NCBI RefSeq assembly: GCF_011064285.1
Contig: NZ_CP049331.1
Span: 620,001-684,000, forward strand
Origin: Vibrio ziniensis
GTDB taxonomy: Bacteria > Pseudomonadota > Gammaproteobacteria > Enterobacterales > Vibrionaceae
Length of the DNA: 64,000 bases
Reading direction: 5' to 3'
The translations under genes were made by a program, and so were the position numbers. The notes under the pieces were generated by a model that was not told where the DNA came from, did no database searches, and was given only the letters and a program-made list of their open reading frames with translations. Shown here in pieces: positions 26,586 through 35,095 of the stretch; position 1 is the stretch's first letter; each line of letters begins with the position of its first letter.

Positions 26586-27548
26586 ATGAGCAACAACATG
26601 AAAATACTGTTAGCTAACCCTCGCGGCTTCTGCGCTGGTGTTGATCGTGCCATCAGCATCGTAGAGCGTGCATTAGAAATGTATCAGCCACCTATCTATG
26701 TTCGTCACGAAGTGGTACACAACCGTTTTGTGGTTGAAGGGCTAAAACAGCGTGGAGCAGTTTTTGTCGAAGAGTTGCATGAAGTGCCGGACAACAACAT
26801 TGTGATTTTTTCTGCTCATGGTGTTTCTCAGGCCGTACGTATAGAAGCAAAAGAGCGTGACTTGACGGTGTTTGATGCGACATGTCCTTTAGTGACCAAA
26901 GTTCATATGGAGGTAGCGCGTGCAAGCCGTAAACATATGGAAGTGGTGTTAATCGGTCATGCTGGACATCCTGAAGTTGAAGGTACTATGGGGCAATATG
27001 CCAGCAATAAAGGTGGTATGTATTTGGTTGAAAAGCCAGACGATGTTATTGCTTTGGTTGAGAAAGTTAAAGATCCAAGTCATCTGCATTACGTAAGCCA
27101 AACAACGTTATCTGTGGATGAAACAGCGGATGTGATAGATAAACTGCGTGAAGTGTTCCCTGAAATTCAAGGTCCGCGCAAAGACGACATTTGTTACGCT
27201 ACTCAAAACCGTCAGGATGCCGTTCGTATTCTAGCAAGTGAAGTGGATGTGATGATTGTAGTAGGTTCTAAAAATTCATCGAATTCAACACGTCTAAAAG
27301 AGTTGGCAGAAAAGTTAGGTACGCCAGGATATCTGACTGACTGCCCTGAAGATGTGCGCCCGGAGTGGTTTGACGGTAAGAGTCAAGTAGGTGTAACTGC
27401 AGGTGCTTCAGCACCAGAAGAGTTGGTTAACCAAATTATCAATCGTATTAAAGAACTCGGGGCGACTTCAGTGGAAGAAGTGCTAGGTCGTGAAGAGAAT
27501 ATGTTTTTCGAAGTGCCAAAAGAGTTACAGATTAAGCAGATTGATTAA
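26586..27548 (+). CDS. ispH: 4-hydroxy-3-methylbut-2-enyl diphosphate reductase IspH
   Basis: A 320-residue Fe-S enzyme. The three cluster Cys are seen in [12 protein letters not shown] (about 16), [12 protein letters not shown] (about 100) and [11 protein letters not shown] (about 201), and the catalytic Glu region follows in QTTLSVDET (about 165-175). It makes IPP and DMAPP in the last step of the MEP isoprenoid pathway. A start four codons later (ATG at 26598) would also fit the family. It ends before a strong terminator shared with the convergent CstA-family gene. Confidence 0.96.
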   Translation: MSNNMKILLANPRGFCAGVDRAISIVERALEMYQPPIYVRHEVVHNRFVVEGLKQRGAVFVEELHEVPDNNIVIFSAHGVSQAVRIEAKERDLTVFDATCPLVTKVHMEVARASRKHMEVVLIGHAGHPEVEGTMGQYASNKGGMYLVEKPDDVIALVEKVKDPSHLHYVSQTTLSVDETADVIDKLREVFPEIQGPRKDDICYATQNRQDAVRILASEVDVMIVVGSKNSSNSTRLKELAEKLGTPGYLTDCPEDVRPEWFDGKSQVGVTAGASAPEELVNQIINRIKELGATSVEEVLGREENMFFEVPKELQIKQID

Positions 27549-27585
27549 TCTCTTTTCTCATAGTTTTCTCTTTCGTTGAACAAAA

Positions 27586-27613
27586 AAGAAGGGCTCCAAT
27601 CGGAGCCCTTCTT
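27586..27613. terminator. Bidirectional terminator between ispH and the cstA-like gene
   Basis: AAGAAGGGCTCC and GGAGCCCTTCTT are perfect 12-bp arms with a 4-nt loop; A-rich before and T-rich within the ends, serving both strands. Confidence 0.9.
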
Positions 27614-27642
27614 AATTTCTACAAAAACGTTGTTTATGAAAA

Positions 27643-29127
27643 CTAAACAGTTTCAGTCACGCCTGATGGTTTTTCTTCGTCAGCGTACTCTGTATCGCCT
27701 TTACCTTTAGAGATTTTGATTACGTAAGCAGTAATTGCTAGAGCCGCTACAACACCAATGATAGTTGATAGTTGCATTGATTGACCAAACCCTAGCGTAC
27801 CGTTGTTCAGGATAAAGGTAATACATACAGCAGTCATAAACGCTGCTGGAACTGTTGTGATCCAGTGGAACTTGTTATGGCGTAGTAGGTAAGCAGATGC
27901 TGTCCACAACATCATTACCGCTGTAGCTTGGTTTGCAAAACCGAAGTAGCGCCAGATGATACCAAAATCTACTTGAGTCAGTACACCACCGATAACGAAT
28001 AGTGGTAGCGCCATGAATAGACGGTTACGCAGCGTTTTTTGTTCCATGTTGAAGTATTCAGCAAGGATTAGACGGCTTGAACGGAACGCAGTGTCGCCAG
28101 AAGTGATTGGTAGGATAACAACGCCTAGGAATGCGATAATACCACCGAATACACCTAGTAGACCGAATGAGGCGCTATAAACAACATTACCTGGACCACC
28201 ATTAGCAATTGCAGCTTGTAGACCTTCTAGCGAATCGAAGAATGATAGAGCGATAGCACACCAGATTAGCGCGATGATACCTTCACCGATCATTGCTCCG
28301 TAGAAAACGAAACGACCGTTGGTTTCGTTCTCAATACAACGAGCCATTAGTGGTGATTGTGTTGCATGGAAACCAGAGATTGCACCACAAGCGATTGTGA
28401 TGAATAGTGCTGGCCATAAAGGCATATCTTTAGGGTTCAGGTTGCTGAACATGTCGCTTGGTTCAAAGCCAGCTAAAATTTGGTGTTCGCTTGAGAACGC
28501 AATAGCCGTAATCAGACCTACAGACATGAAAATTAGAAGCGCACCGAATAGTGGGTAGAAGCGGCCAATGATTTTATCTACAGGTACGATTGTAGCAAGA
28601 ATGTAGTAAGCAAAGATGATCACAACCATAGTGCTCATGCTTACTGTTAGGCTAGTTTGTTCATTGACTAGGTTAGTGATCATGCCCGCTGGAGCTGAAA
28701 CGAATACCACACCAACAAGAAGTAGTAGAACAATGGCAAAGATGTTCATAAAGTGTTTTGCGCCATTGCCCAAGTAACGACCTGTCATGGTTGGTACTGA
28801 TGCACCACCGTTACGAATTGAAAGCATGCCTGAGAAGTAATCGTGAACTGCACCAGCAAATACACAACCAACAACAATCCATAGCATTGCAGCAGGACCA
28901 TAAAGGGCACCCATGATTGGACCGAAGATTGGACCAACACCAGCAATATTTAGAAGTTGAACTAGGTAAACTTTAGGCGTTGACATACGAACATAGTCGA
29001 CACCGTCAGCTTTAGTATGGGCAGGCGTTTTACGTTTTTCGTTAATACCGAAGATTTTCTCTACGATAGCACCGTAGATGAAATATCCAGCTAGCAGTGC
29101 TGCTACACAGGTTAGGAACCACAACAT
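27643..29127 (-). CDS. cstA: CstA/BtsT-family peptide or pyruvate transporter
   Basis: A 494-residue polytopic protein of the carbon-starvation CstA family with NIAGVGPIFGPIMGALYGPA, VGCVFAGAVHDYFSGMLSIR and ITSGDTAFRSSRLILAE. It is the short form, ending soon after the conserved core; E. coli CstA and BtsT are about 700 residues. Family members import pyruvate and/or peptides. Upstream lie five direct repeats matching the binding motif of the LytTR regulator BtsR, and a BtsS/BtsR-like pair is encoded 5-7 kb away, so control by that system is the likely reading. Confidence 0.88.
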   Translation of the reverse strand: MLWFLTCVAALLAGYFIYGAIVEKIFGINEKRKTPAHTKADGVDYVRMSTPKVYLVQLLNIAGVGPIFGPIMGALYGPAAMLWIVVGCVFAGAVHDYFSGMLSIRNGGASVPTMTGRYLGNGAKHFMNIFAIVLLLLVGVVFVSAPAGMITNLVNEQTSLTVSMSTMVVIIFAYYILATIVPVDKIIGRFYPLFGALLIFMSVGLITAIAFSSEHQILAGFEPSDMFSNLNPKDMPLWPALFITIACGAISGFHATQSPLMARCIENETNGRFVFYGAMIGEGIIALIWCAIALSFFDSLEGLQAAIANGGPGNVVYSASFGLLGVFGGIIAFLGVVILPITSGDTAFRSSRLILAEYFNMEQKTLRNRLFMALPLFVIGGVLTQVDFGIIWRYFGFANQATAVMMLWTASAYLLRHNKFHWITTVPAAFMTAVCITFILNNGTLGFGQSMQLSTIIGVVAALAITAYVIKISKGKGDTEYADEEKPSGVTETV

Positions 29128-29213
29128 AGCGATTGTCCTTTGTTATTGGATTAATAAATAAGCTCAATTTGCATAGTAATCGGTTGCTACGCTAGTAACA
29201 TGCGCTTTCCTAG

Positions 29214-29302
29214 TGAGTGGTCAAATAGAGAATTAAGTGGTTTCTGATGTAAATAAGTGGTTTCTGATGTTGGATAGTGGTTCCTTGCAAAGGTTAAGTG
29301 GT
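29214..29302 (-). promoter_or_regulatory. Array of five LytTR (BtsR-type) direct repeats
   Basis: On the minus strand the 8-mers are ACCACTCA (29214-29221), ACCACTTA (29234-29241), ACCACTTA (29254-29261), ACCACTAT (29274-29281) and ACCACTTA (29295-29302). Starts are 20, 20, 20 and 21 bp apart, about two helical turns. Four of five fit the E. coli BtsR (YehT) motif ACC(G/A)CT(C/T)A, which I recall as paired repeats about 13 bp apart. The array begins 87 bp upstream of the CstA-family gene. Confidence 0.75.
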
Positions 29303-29388
29303 TCGGTAAGCGGATTTAGTAGGAAAGATTTAGCAATCAGTGGTATATCTAAAGGGCTGAAGATTTTTTGCTAAATAGAAGGTAAATA

Positions 29389-29730
29389 ATGAAAAAAGCA
29401 ATTGTTGCGTTGGCTGTGTTAGGGCTCTTTGGCTGCGTAGCCAGTGATAGCGATTTGGCAAAAGAAGGAAATTGGTATCAAATTGGTTATCAGGACGGTA
29501 TGGTTGGACATTCTCAACGTTCGCATAAGCGATTATCTGAACTGGGTGATGTTCAAGTATCGGATTATGAAAATGGCTATTCAGCAGGCATCGCTGAATA
29601 TTGCAATCCTAATTTTGCTTATCAAATCGGTGTCAGTGGTCAATATTACGAAGGTGTGTGTGAAGGAACAGAACAGGCACAGCAATTTCGTATGGAATGG
29701 CAACGTGGCTGGAATGAATACAATAACTAA
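29389..29730 (+). CDS. DUF2799-type small lipoprotein
   Basis: A 113-residue predicted lipoprotein: signal peptide MKKAIVALAVLGLFGC with the lipobox LFGC (Cys 16). The mature part repeats a YQxGYxDGxxG-like motif (YQIGYQDGMVGHSQ, YENGYSAGIAEYC, YQIGVSGQYYEGVC), which fits DUF2799; function unknown. Two Cys (in EYC and GVC) could form a disulfide. It is divergent from the cstA-like gene, so the repeat array also lies in its upstream region. Confidence 0.75.
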   Translation: MKKAIVALAVLGLFGCVASDSDLAKEGNWYQIGYQDGMVGHSQRSHKRLSELGDVQVSDYENGYSAGIAEYCNPNFAYQIGVSGQYYEGVCEGTEQAQQFRMEWQRGWNEYNN

Positions 29731-29791
29731 CTAAATTTTTATTTCATTGTCCTTTTCTTATTCGTTAGTTACAGGATGTTGAGGTGCAACG

Positions 29792-31576
29792 ATGCACGAC
29801 GAATCACTCGCGTTAGCTTTAGCCAGTGTTGGTGTTGTTGGTTTATTTTGTCAGTGGCTGGCTTGGCGTTTACGCTTGCCAGCCATTTTGTTTTTGCTGC
29901 TCGCAGGCATTATTGCCGGACCTCTAACCGGTGTTCTTGTGCCTCAACAATTGCTTGGCGAGTTATTATTTCCACTAATCTCATTAGCGGTTGCCGTCAT
30001 CTTGTTTGAAGGCAGCTTAACGCTCAATTTTAAAGAGATACGCGGTGTCAGTAACACCGTGTGGAGCATTGTCTCTTTTGGTGCCTTTATCTCATGGGCT
30101 ATCACTTCTTTTGCTGCTCACACTTTGCTTGGGTTTGATTGGACTCTCGCATTTCTATTTGGCAGTTTGACTGTAGTGACGGGACCGACCGTTATTGTCC
30201 CTCTATTACGAACGGTAAGACCAAATACTCGGCTGTCAAACATACTCCGTTGGGAAGGTATCCTTATCGACCCGTTAGGTGCGCTTTTCGTTGTAATGGT
30301 GTATGAGTTTATTGTTTCAAGTAGCGAAGCACATAGCCTACAAGTGTTTGGTCTCATCATCGTCGTTGGTTTAGTTCTTGGCGTATTATCCGGGGGGGCT
30401 GTCGCTTATGTACTGCGTAAAAGTCTTATTCCGGAATATCTTCAACCTTTTGGCGTTCTTAGTGTGGTGTTAGGCATCTTTGCTCTCTCAAACCACATCG
30501 AATCTGAATCTGGTTTGCTAACTGTGACTGTGATGGGGATGTGGCTTGCTAATGCCAAAGATGTGAATATCCGCCACATTCTGCATTTCAAAGAGAATCT
30601 CACCATCTTGTTGATTACCGGACTTTTTATTTTGCTAGCAGCACGTATTCAACTGAATGACTTCACCACATTGGGCTGGAGCGCGCTGTTACTGTTTGCT
30701 GTGATGCAGTTTGTTTCCCGCCCTGTTTCAATATTGCTTTCAACCTTGCGCAGCAGTTTAGCATTTAAAGAAAAACTCTTTCTCGCATGGGTAGCACCGC
30801 GAGGCATTGTTGCTGCGTCCATTTCGTCATTGTTTGCGATTAAGCTTAGTGCTGTAGGTATGACCGAAGCTGAGTTATTAGTTCCACTTACCTTTATGGT
30901 CATCATCGGTACTGTTGTTTTGCAAAGTGCGACGGCAAGGCCGATGGCATTAGCGCTCGAAGTGGCTGAGCCAGCACCGAAAGGTTTTCTTATCATTGGT
31001 GCTAATGATGTCGCTCGTCAGTTGGGCTTGGCGATTATGAAATACGATTGCCGAGTCGTGCTCACCGATTCGAACTGGGACTATATTCGCCAAGCTAGAA
31101 TGGCAGGGTTGGAGAACTATTATGGGAATCCGATTTCAAGTCATGCCGATGAGTATCTGAACTTAATTGGTATTGGGCATGTCGTGGCGTTAAGCCCGGA
31201 TAAACACTTCAACATAATGGCGTGTATGCAGTTTTTATCTGATTTTGGTGAGAGGCGGGTGTTTTGTCTGCATGATAAGGTAAATGGTAACACTAAAGAT
31301 AAACACGTAGTCGCGCAGGAATATCACGGTTTATCATTCCTAGGTGCTGATGTCAGTTACAAAAAACTGGCAAGCTTAATCAATCAGGGTGGTGAAATTA
31401 AACATACTAAGCTAAGTGAAAACTTCACTTATGATGATTATTTAAAGAAACATCAGGATAGCTACGTTTTGCCGCTGTTCTTGGTTGATTCTCGCAATCG
31501 TGTGCAAATATGTTCTGACCTAAATTCATTTGCACCAAAAGAAGGGGAGACAGTTGTCTCATTGATTAAAGCCTAG
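29792..31576 (+). CDS. Monovalent cation/proton antiporter with RCK/TrkA-N domain
   Basis: A 594-residue protein. Residues 1-~390 are a Na+/H+-exchanger membrane domain of about 12-13 helices, with LPAILFLLLAGIIAGPLTG, FLFGSLTVVTGPTVIVPLL and VAPRGIVAASISSLFAI. Residues ~400-510 are a nucleotide-binding RCK/TrkA-N domain (GFLIIGANDVARQLGLAIMK). It belongs to the CPA1/CPA2 exchangers; K+ versus Na+ preference is not decidable. It starts 61 nt after the small lipoprotein gene and may be cotranscribed with it. It ends at a bidirectional terminator. Confidence 0.85.
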   Translation: MHDESLALALASVGVVGLFCQWLAWRLRLPAILFLLLAGIIAGPLTGVLVPQQLLGELLFPLISLAVAVILFEGSLTLNFKEIRGVSNTVWSIVSFGAFISWAITSFAAHTLLGFDWTLAFLFGSLTVVTGPTVIVPLLRTVRPNTRLSNILRWEGILIDPLGALFVVMVYEFIVSSSEAHSLQVFGLIIVVGLVLGVLSGGAVAYVLRKSLIPEYLQPFGVLSVVLGIFALSNHIESESGLLTVTVMGMWLANAKDVNIRHILHFKENLTILLITGLFILLAARIQLNDFTTLGWSALLLFAVMQFVSRPVSILLSTLRSSLAFKEKLFLAWVAPRGIVAASISSLFAIKLSAVGMTEAELLVPLTFMVIIGTVVLQSATARPMALALEVAEPAPKGFLIIGANDVARQLGLAIMKYDCRVVLTDSNWDYIRQARMAGLENYYGNPISSHADEYLNLIGIGHVVALSPDKHFNIMACMQFLSDFGERRVFCLHDKVNGNTKDKHVVAQEYHGLSFLGADVSYKKLASLINQGGEIKHTKLSENFTYDDYLKKHQDSYVLPLFLVDSRNRVQICSDLNSFAPKEGETVVSLIKA

Positions 31577-31626
31577 TTGGGGTTTCAGTTTAGGTTGTAT
31601 GAATGTTTAATTGACGACTATGTAAC

Positions 31627-31653
31627 AAAAAGAGCCTCAAAAGAGGCTCTTTT
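31627..31653. terminator. Bidirectional terminator
   Basis: AAAAGAGCCTC-AAAA-GAGGCTCTTTT: perfect 11-bp stem between the convergent antiporter and the MurQ-C-like gene. Confidence 0.9.
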
Positions 31654-31675
31654 AGATAAGAATAAAGGGGAAGAG

Positions 31676-31999
31676 TTATTGCTCTTTAATCACCTTATGC
31701 AGTACACCGTCAGATTCAGACAGCTTCTCTTTTGCAAAATCTGCATCCACCCCCGTCAATAGCATCAAAATGGCGACTTTAGCGCTATAACCGCATTCAA
31801 TTAATAGCGATTCTGCTGTTTGGGAATTGCAATCTGTGGCTTGCATAACGATTCGAATTGCACGCTTCTTTAACTTTTCTTGGTCATTAACCGTTTTATG
31901 ATTAGGCTTTGGCGACTGAAAATGCTGCTCTAAATCATTCAGTTCCTGTTCTTTTGACACAATATGAGAAAGCGCGGATAAAAGTGCGTCGTTAGCCAT
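31676..31999 (-). CDS. Stand-alone MurQ-C-terminal-like small protein
   Basis: A 107-residue protein. Residues ~43-105 (KLKKRAIRIVMQATDCNSQT, AESLLIECG, KVAILMLLTGVDADFAKEKL) closely resemble the C-terminal helical domain of MurQ, the MurNAc-6-phosphate etherase, but the N-terminal SIS sugar-phosphate domain is absent; the first ~42 residues are unrelated and polar. No SIS remnant is seen nearby. It starts just downstream of anmK, whose product is the MurQ substrate. It may be a remnant of murQ or a small partner protein; function unknown. The coding frame is clean. Confidence 0.7.
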   Translation of the reverse strand: MANDALLSALSHIVSKEQELNDLEQHFQSPKPNHKTVNDQEKLKKRAIRIVMQATDCNSQTAESLLIECGYSAKVAILMLLTGVDADFAKEKLSESDGVLHKVIKEQ

Positions 32000-32042
32000 G
32001 AATTACCTCAATAACCTCTAAATTGTGATGCTTGTCGCTATA

Positions 32043-33155
32043 TTAATCCGAAAAATAGATAACGCCAAGACTTGCAAGGCGAGAGGCTCCAGTAACTGCA
32101 GGCAAATTACTTGGCAAATTATGCATTCTGCGCTGAGCAAGCCATGCAAACGCCATGGCTTCCATATAGTCGCTATCGACGCCTTTGCTGATGGTCGGAG
32201 CAACTGTCCAGTTTGGTAGAAGAGATTGGATTCTTGCCATCAGTAAGGGGTTTTGTGCGCCGCCACCACAGACCAACAGTTCTGGCTGTGGACCTATCGT
32301 AAATTTAGTCACTTCGTTACAGATAGTTACTGCGGTAAATTCGCACAAAGTGCGAACAACATCTTCCGATGAGTAATGGGTGCCCTCGAGATGTTTTTCT
32401 AACCAAGGTAAGTTAAACAGCTCTCGCCCAGTGCTCTTCGGTGCTGGCTCATATAGGTAAGATTCTTGGCAAAAATGCTCTAGCAATTCAGGTATAACTT
32501 TGCCTTGTTTGGCTCTAGAGGCATCTTTGTCATAACTCTCATTCCAGTTAAGTTGACACCACGAATCCATCAACATGTTGCCTGGACCTGTGTCATAGCC
32601 AACCACGTCACCTTTAGGTTTAAGTACAGAGATGTTCGAGATGCCACCGATATTGAGCACCACCACACTGGAGTCTTTTACTTTAAAAATGGTGTGGTGA
32701 AATGCAGGAACTAAAGGAGCACCTTGTCCTCCCAATGCCATGTCTTTTCGTCTGAAATCTGCAACAGTAGTAATACCTGTTTTTGCAGCGATGATGTTGC
32801 TGTCGCCCAATTGCATCGTAAACGGTTTTTCACTATTAGGCTGGTGGAAAACGGTTTGTCCATGGCTGCCAATAGCTCGAATCTGTTGTTTATCAATGTT
32901 CGATTTCTCAACCAGAGCCAATGCAGCTTCAGCAAACAGATGACCAAGCTCATGATCGATCTCGCCAATTTCCGGTAAGTGAGTTGCCTGACCAATACAA
33001 ATATTCAACACGCGAGATTTGAGATCTGCAGGAAATGAAAAGAAGTCGTGCTCAATAAGTTCGATTTCATCGTCTTGTATCGCCACCAAAGCGGTGTCGA
33101 CACCATCCAAACTCGTTCCAGACATAATTCCTATATACAGTTCACGTTCATTCAT
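32043..33155 (-). CDS. anmK: Anhydro-N-acetylmuramic acid kinase AnmK
   Basis: A 370-residue ASKHA-fold kinase with the signature GIMSGTSLDGVDTALV at the N-terminus, the ATP-site VVLNIGGISNISVL and the catalytic Asp in GYDTGPGNMLMDSW, and a C-terminal LLVCGGGAQNPLLM. It opens and phosphorylates 1,6-anhydro-MurNAc to MurNAc-6-phosphate in peptidoglycan recycling. It is divergent from nagZ, the glucosaminidase that supplies this pathway. The MurQ-C-like gene follows 43 nt downstream, probably in one transcript. Confidence 0.95.
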   Translation of the reverse strand: MNERELYIGIMSGTSLDGVDTALVAIQDDEIELIEHDFFSFPADLKSRVLNICIGQATHLPEIGEIDHELGHLFAEAALALVEKSNIDKQQIRAIGSHGQTVFHQPNSEKPFTMQLGDSNIIAAKTGITTVADFRRKDMALGGQGAPLVPAFHHTIFKVKDSSVVVLNIGGISNISVLKPKGDVVGYDTGPGNMLMDSWCQLNWNESYDKDASRAKQGKVIPELLEHFCQESYLYEPAPKSTGRELFNLPWLEKHLEGTHYSSEDVVRTLCEFTAVTICNEVTKFTIGPQPELLVCGGGAQNPLLMARIQSLLPNWTVAPTISKGVDSDYMEAMAFAWLAQRRMHNLPSNLPAVTGASRLASLGVIYFSD

Positions 33156-33254
33156 TATGTAATCTCGCCGTCATATCTAAACAAACTCATTGTAATTGAA
33201 AAATAAACTGAATAACCTCACTCGCAGTGACAAAATTTGAACTTAGGAGAAATA

Positions 33255-34244
33255 ATGGGACCGTTATGGCTTGATGTGGAAGGCTATGAATTGACCGCAG
33301 AAGATCGCGAAATTTTGCAACATCCTACGGTTGGTGGCGTCATATTGTTTGCTCGCAATTACCACGATAATCAACAGCTATTGGCGTTAAATAAAGCGAT
33401 TCGCCAAGCGGCAAAGCGTCCTATCTTAATCGGTGTCGATCAAGAGGGGGGCCGAGTTCAGCGTTTTCGTGAAGGTTTTAGTAAAATTCCAGCGGCTCAG
33501 TTATATGCGAAGTGTGAAAACGGCGCAGAGTTAGCAAAGCAAGGTGGCTGGTTAATGGCTGCGGAGCTGATTGCTCACGATGTCGATTTGAGTTTTGCAC
33601 CAGTGCTCGATAAAGGCTTTGAATGTCGTGCCATTGGCAACCGTGCGTTTGGTGAAGATGTCGCAACAGTACTCAAACACAGCAGTGCTTTTATGCAGGG
33701 AATGAAATCTGTAGGTATGGCGACAACAGGCAAGCACTTTCCTGGGCACGGTGCTGTGATTGCAGATTCTCATTTAGAAACGCCTTACGATGAGCGTGAA
33801 GCTATCAGCGATGATATCTCGATTTTTAAAGCTCAGATTGCAGCTGGAATTCTCGATGCCATGATGCCTGCTCACGTTATTTACCCGCATTTTGATGATC
33901 AGCCTGCTAGTGGCTCTCCTTATTGGTTGAAAAAGGTTTTGCGCCAAGAGATGGGATTCAAAGGCATTATCTTCTCTGATGATTTAAGTATGGAAGGTGC
34001 TGCAATCATGGGGTCGCCAGCAGAGCGTTCACAGCAAGCGCTTGATGCAGGCTGCGACATGATTTTAATGTGTAACAAGCGTGAAGCGGCTGTTGAAGTG
34101 TTGGATAACTTAGCGATTGTTGAGGTTGCTCAAGCTGATCAACTACTGAAGAAGCAAAACTTTAGTTATCAAGAATTAAAATCAGCGGAACAGTGGAAGC
34201 AAGCGGTGTCTGCGATGCAACGAATCATAGATCAGCACAGCTAA
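33255..34244 (+). CDS. nagZ: Beta-N-acetylglucosaminidase NagZ
   Basis: A 329-residue cytosolic GH3 enzyme. The ATG at 33255 ([14 protein letters not shown]) with an AGGAG ribosome-binding site matches the family N-terminus; six extra upstream residues are unlikely. Catalytic motifs are [14 protein letters not shown] (substrate), KHFPGHG (His-containing loop) and the nucleophile Asp in [10 protein letters not shown]. It removes GlcNAc from anhydro-muropeptides, generating AmpR/AmpC-inducing products in some bacteria. It is divergent from anmK. Confidence 0.96.
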   Translation: MGPLWLDVEGYELTAEDREILQHPTVGGVILFARNYHDNQQLLALNKAIRQAAKRPILIGVDQEGGRVQRFREGFSKIPAAQLYAKCENGAELAKQGGWLMAAELIAHDVDLSFAPVLDKGFECRAIGNRAFGEDVATVLKHSSAFMQGMKSVGMATTGKHFPGHGAVIADSHLETPYDEREAISDDISIFKAQIAAGILDAMMPAHVIYPHFDDQPASGSPYWLKKVLRQEMGFKGIIFSDDLSMEGAAIMGSPAERSQQALDAGCDMILMCNKREAAVEVLDNLAIVEVAQADQLLKKQNFSYQELKSAEQWKQAVSAMQRIIDQHS

Positions 34245-34255
34245 TTTTGGCTTAA

Positions 34256-34343
34256 GCCGATATTGGACACAAACACGCACTTGTTCATCCTGAAGCTCCA
34301 ACGAGCCGTCCATGGTTCGTTGGGTTTGTTTATCAATATCGGC
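34256..34343. repeat. Short member of the 170-bp hairpin repeat family
   Basis: An 88-bp stem-loop closed by GCCGATATT and AATATCGGC. Its centre (TCCTGAAGCTCC, GAGCCGTCCATGG, GGGTTTG, TTATC) is homologous to the core of the 170-bp elements at 44250 and 57588, but the outer arms are missing and the closing stem differs in sequence while still pairing. It lies between the convergent nagZ and btsR and may act as a terminator. Confidence 0.65.
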
Positions 34344-34369
34344 ACACTACTACTGGTTAGTTAAACTGG

Positions 34370-35086
34370 TTAGTGAAATCCGAGTTTTTCTTTTAGCTCT
34401 TTTAAGTAGCGACGGCTGACTGGAACTTTGTGCTCCGAACGCGTAATAATTTCCGCTAATCCATTTTCAAGCAGCTTTATTTCTTTAATCGCTTTGAGAT
34501 TAATTAAATACTGGCGATGACAACGCAGAAGATGCGTTTTTTCTTCCAATATTTTCAACGTAAGCTGGCTGGTGGCTCTTTGATTATGGGTTTGAACATG
34601 TACGCCGCTAATATCAGTAAACGCATACTCAACCTCAGTTGTGGGAATAATAACGATTCGGTTCAGACCAATACACGGCACCTGATCCAAGGTGGTAGGT
34701 GCGATGGTTGAGTAGTCTTTCTTTTGCGTTGTGCTACGTTGCAGACGTTGAAGCGTTTTGTTCAACCGTGCTATTTCAATCGGTTTCAACAAGTAATCAA
34801 ATGCGTTGTCTTCAAACGCTTGCAAAGCATATTGGTCATAAGCGGTGACGAACACAACCTTAGGCATGGTTTCAGGGTCCAACATACTCAACATTTCAAT
34901 GCCTGTGATTTGAGGCATCTGAATATCAAGGAAGACTACATCTGGTTTTAGTTGGTTTATTTTCTTAAGACCTTCAATGGCGTTGTTCGCTTGTCCGATA
35001 ACATTAATTTCGCCACTCTCTTCAAGTAATTCTGTCAGTTCTTCACGGGCGAAAAGTTCGTCGTCAATGACCAGTGCTGAAAGCAT
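34370..35086 (-). CDS. btsR: LytTR-family response regulator, BtsR-like
   Basis: A 238-residue regulator: receiver domain (1-~120) with phospho-acceptor Asp in DVVFLDIQMPQITG (about residue 54) and Lys in YLLKPIEI (about 103), then a LytTR DNA-binding domain (about 135-238) with HLLRCHRQYLINLKAIKEI. It is encoded 9 nt after a LytS-type kinase and resembles the E. coli BtsS/BtsR pair. The five ACCACTTA-type repeats upstream of the CstA-family gene at 27643 are its likely target. In V. cholerae the equivalent genes are, from memory, VC0693/VC0694. Confidence 0.88.
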   Translation of the reverse strand: MLSALVIDDELFAREELTELLEESGEINVIGQANNAIEGLKKINQLKPDVVFLDIQMPQITGIEMLSMLDPETMPKVVFVTAYDQYALQAFEDNAFDYLLKPIEIARLNKTLQRLQRSTTQKKDYSTIAPTTLDQVPCIGLNRIVIIPTTEVEYAFTDISGVHVQTHNQRATSQLTLKILEEKTHLLRCHRQYLINLKAIKEIKLLENGLAEIITRSEHKVPVSRRYLKELKEKLGFH

Positions 35087-35095
35087 TCTAATCCC

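Noticed and set aside
34256..34343. Treating the element as a simple terminator only
   Set aside because: It could terminate transcription, but its core is clearly homologous to the 170-bp repeats, so repeat is the better description.
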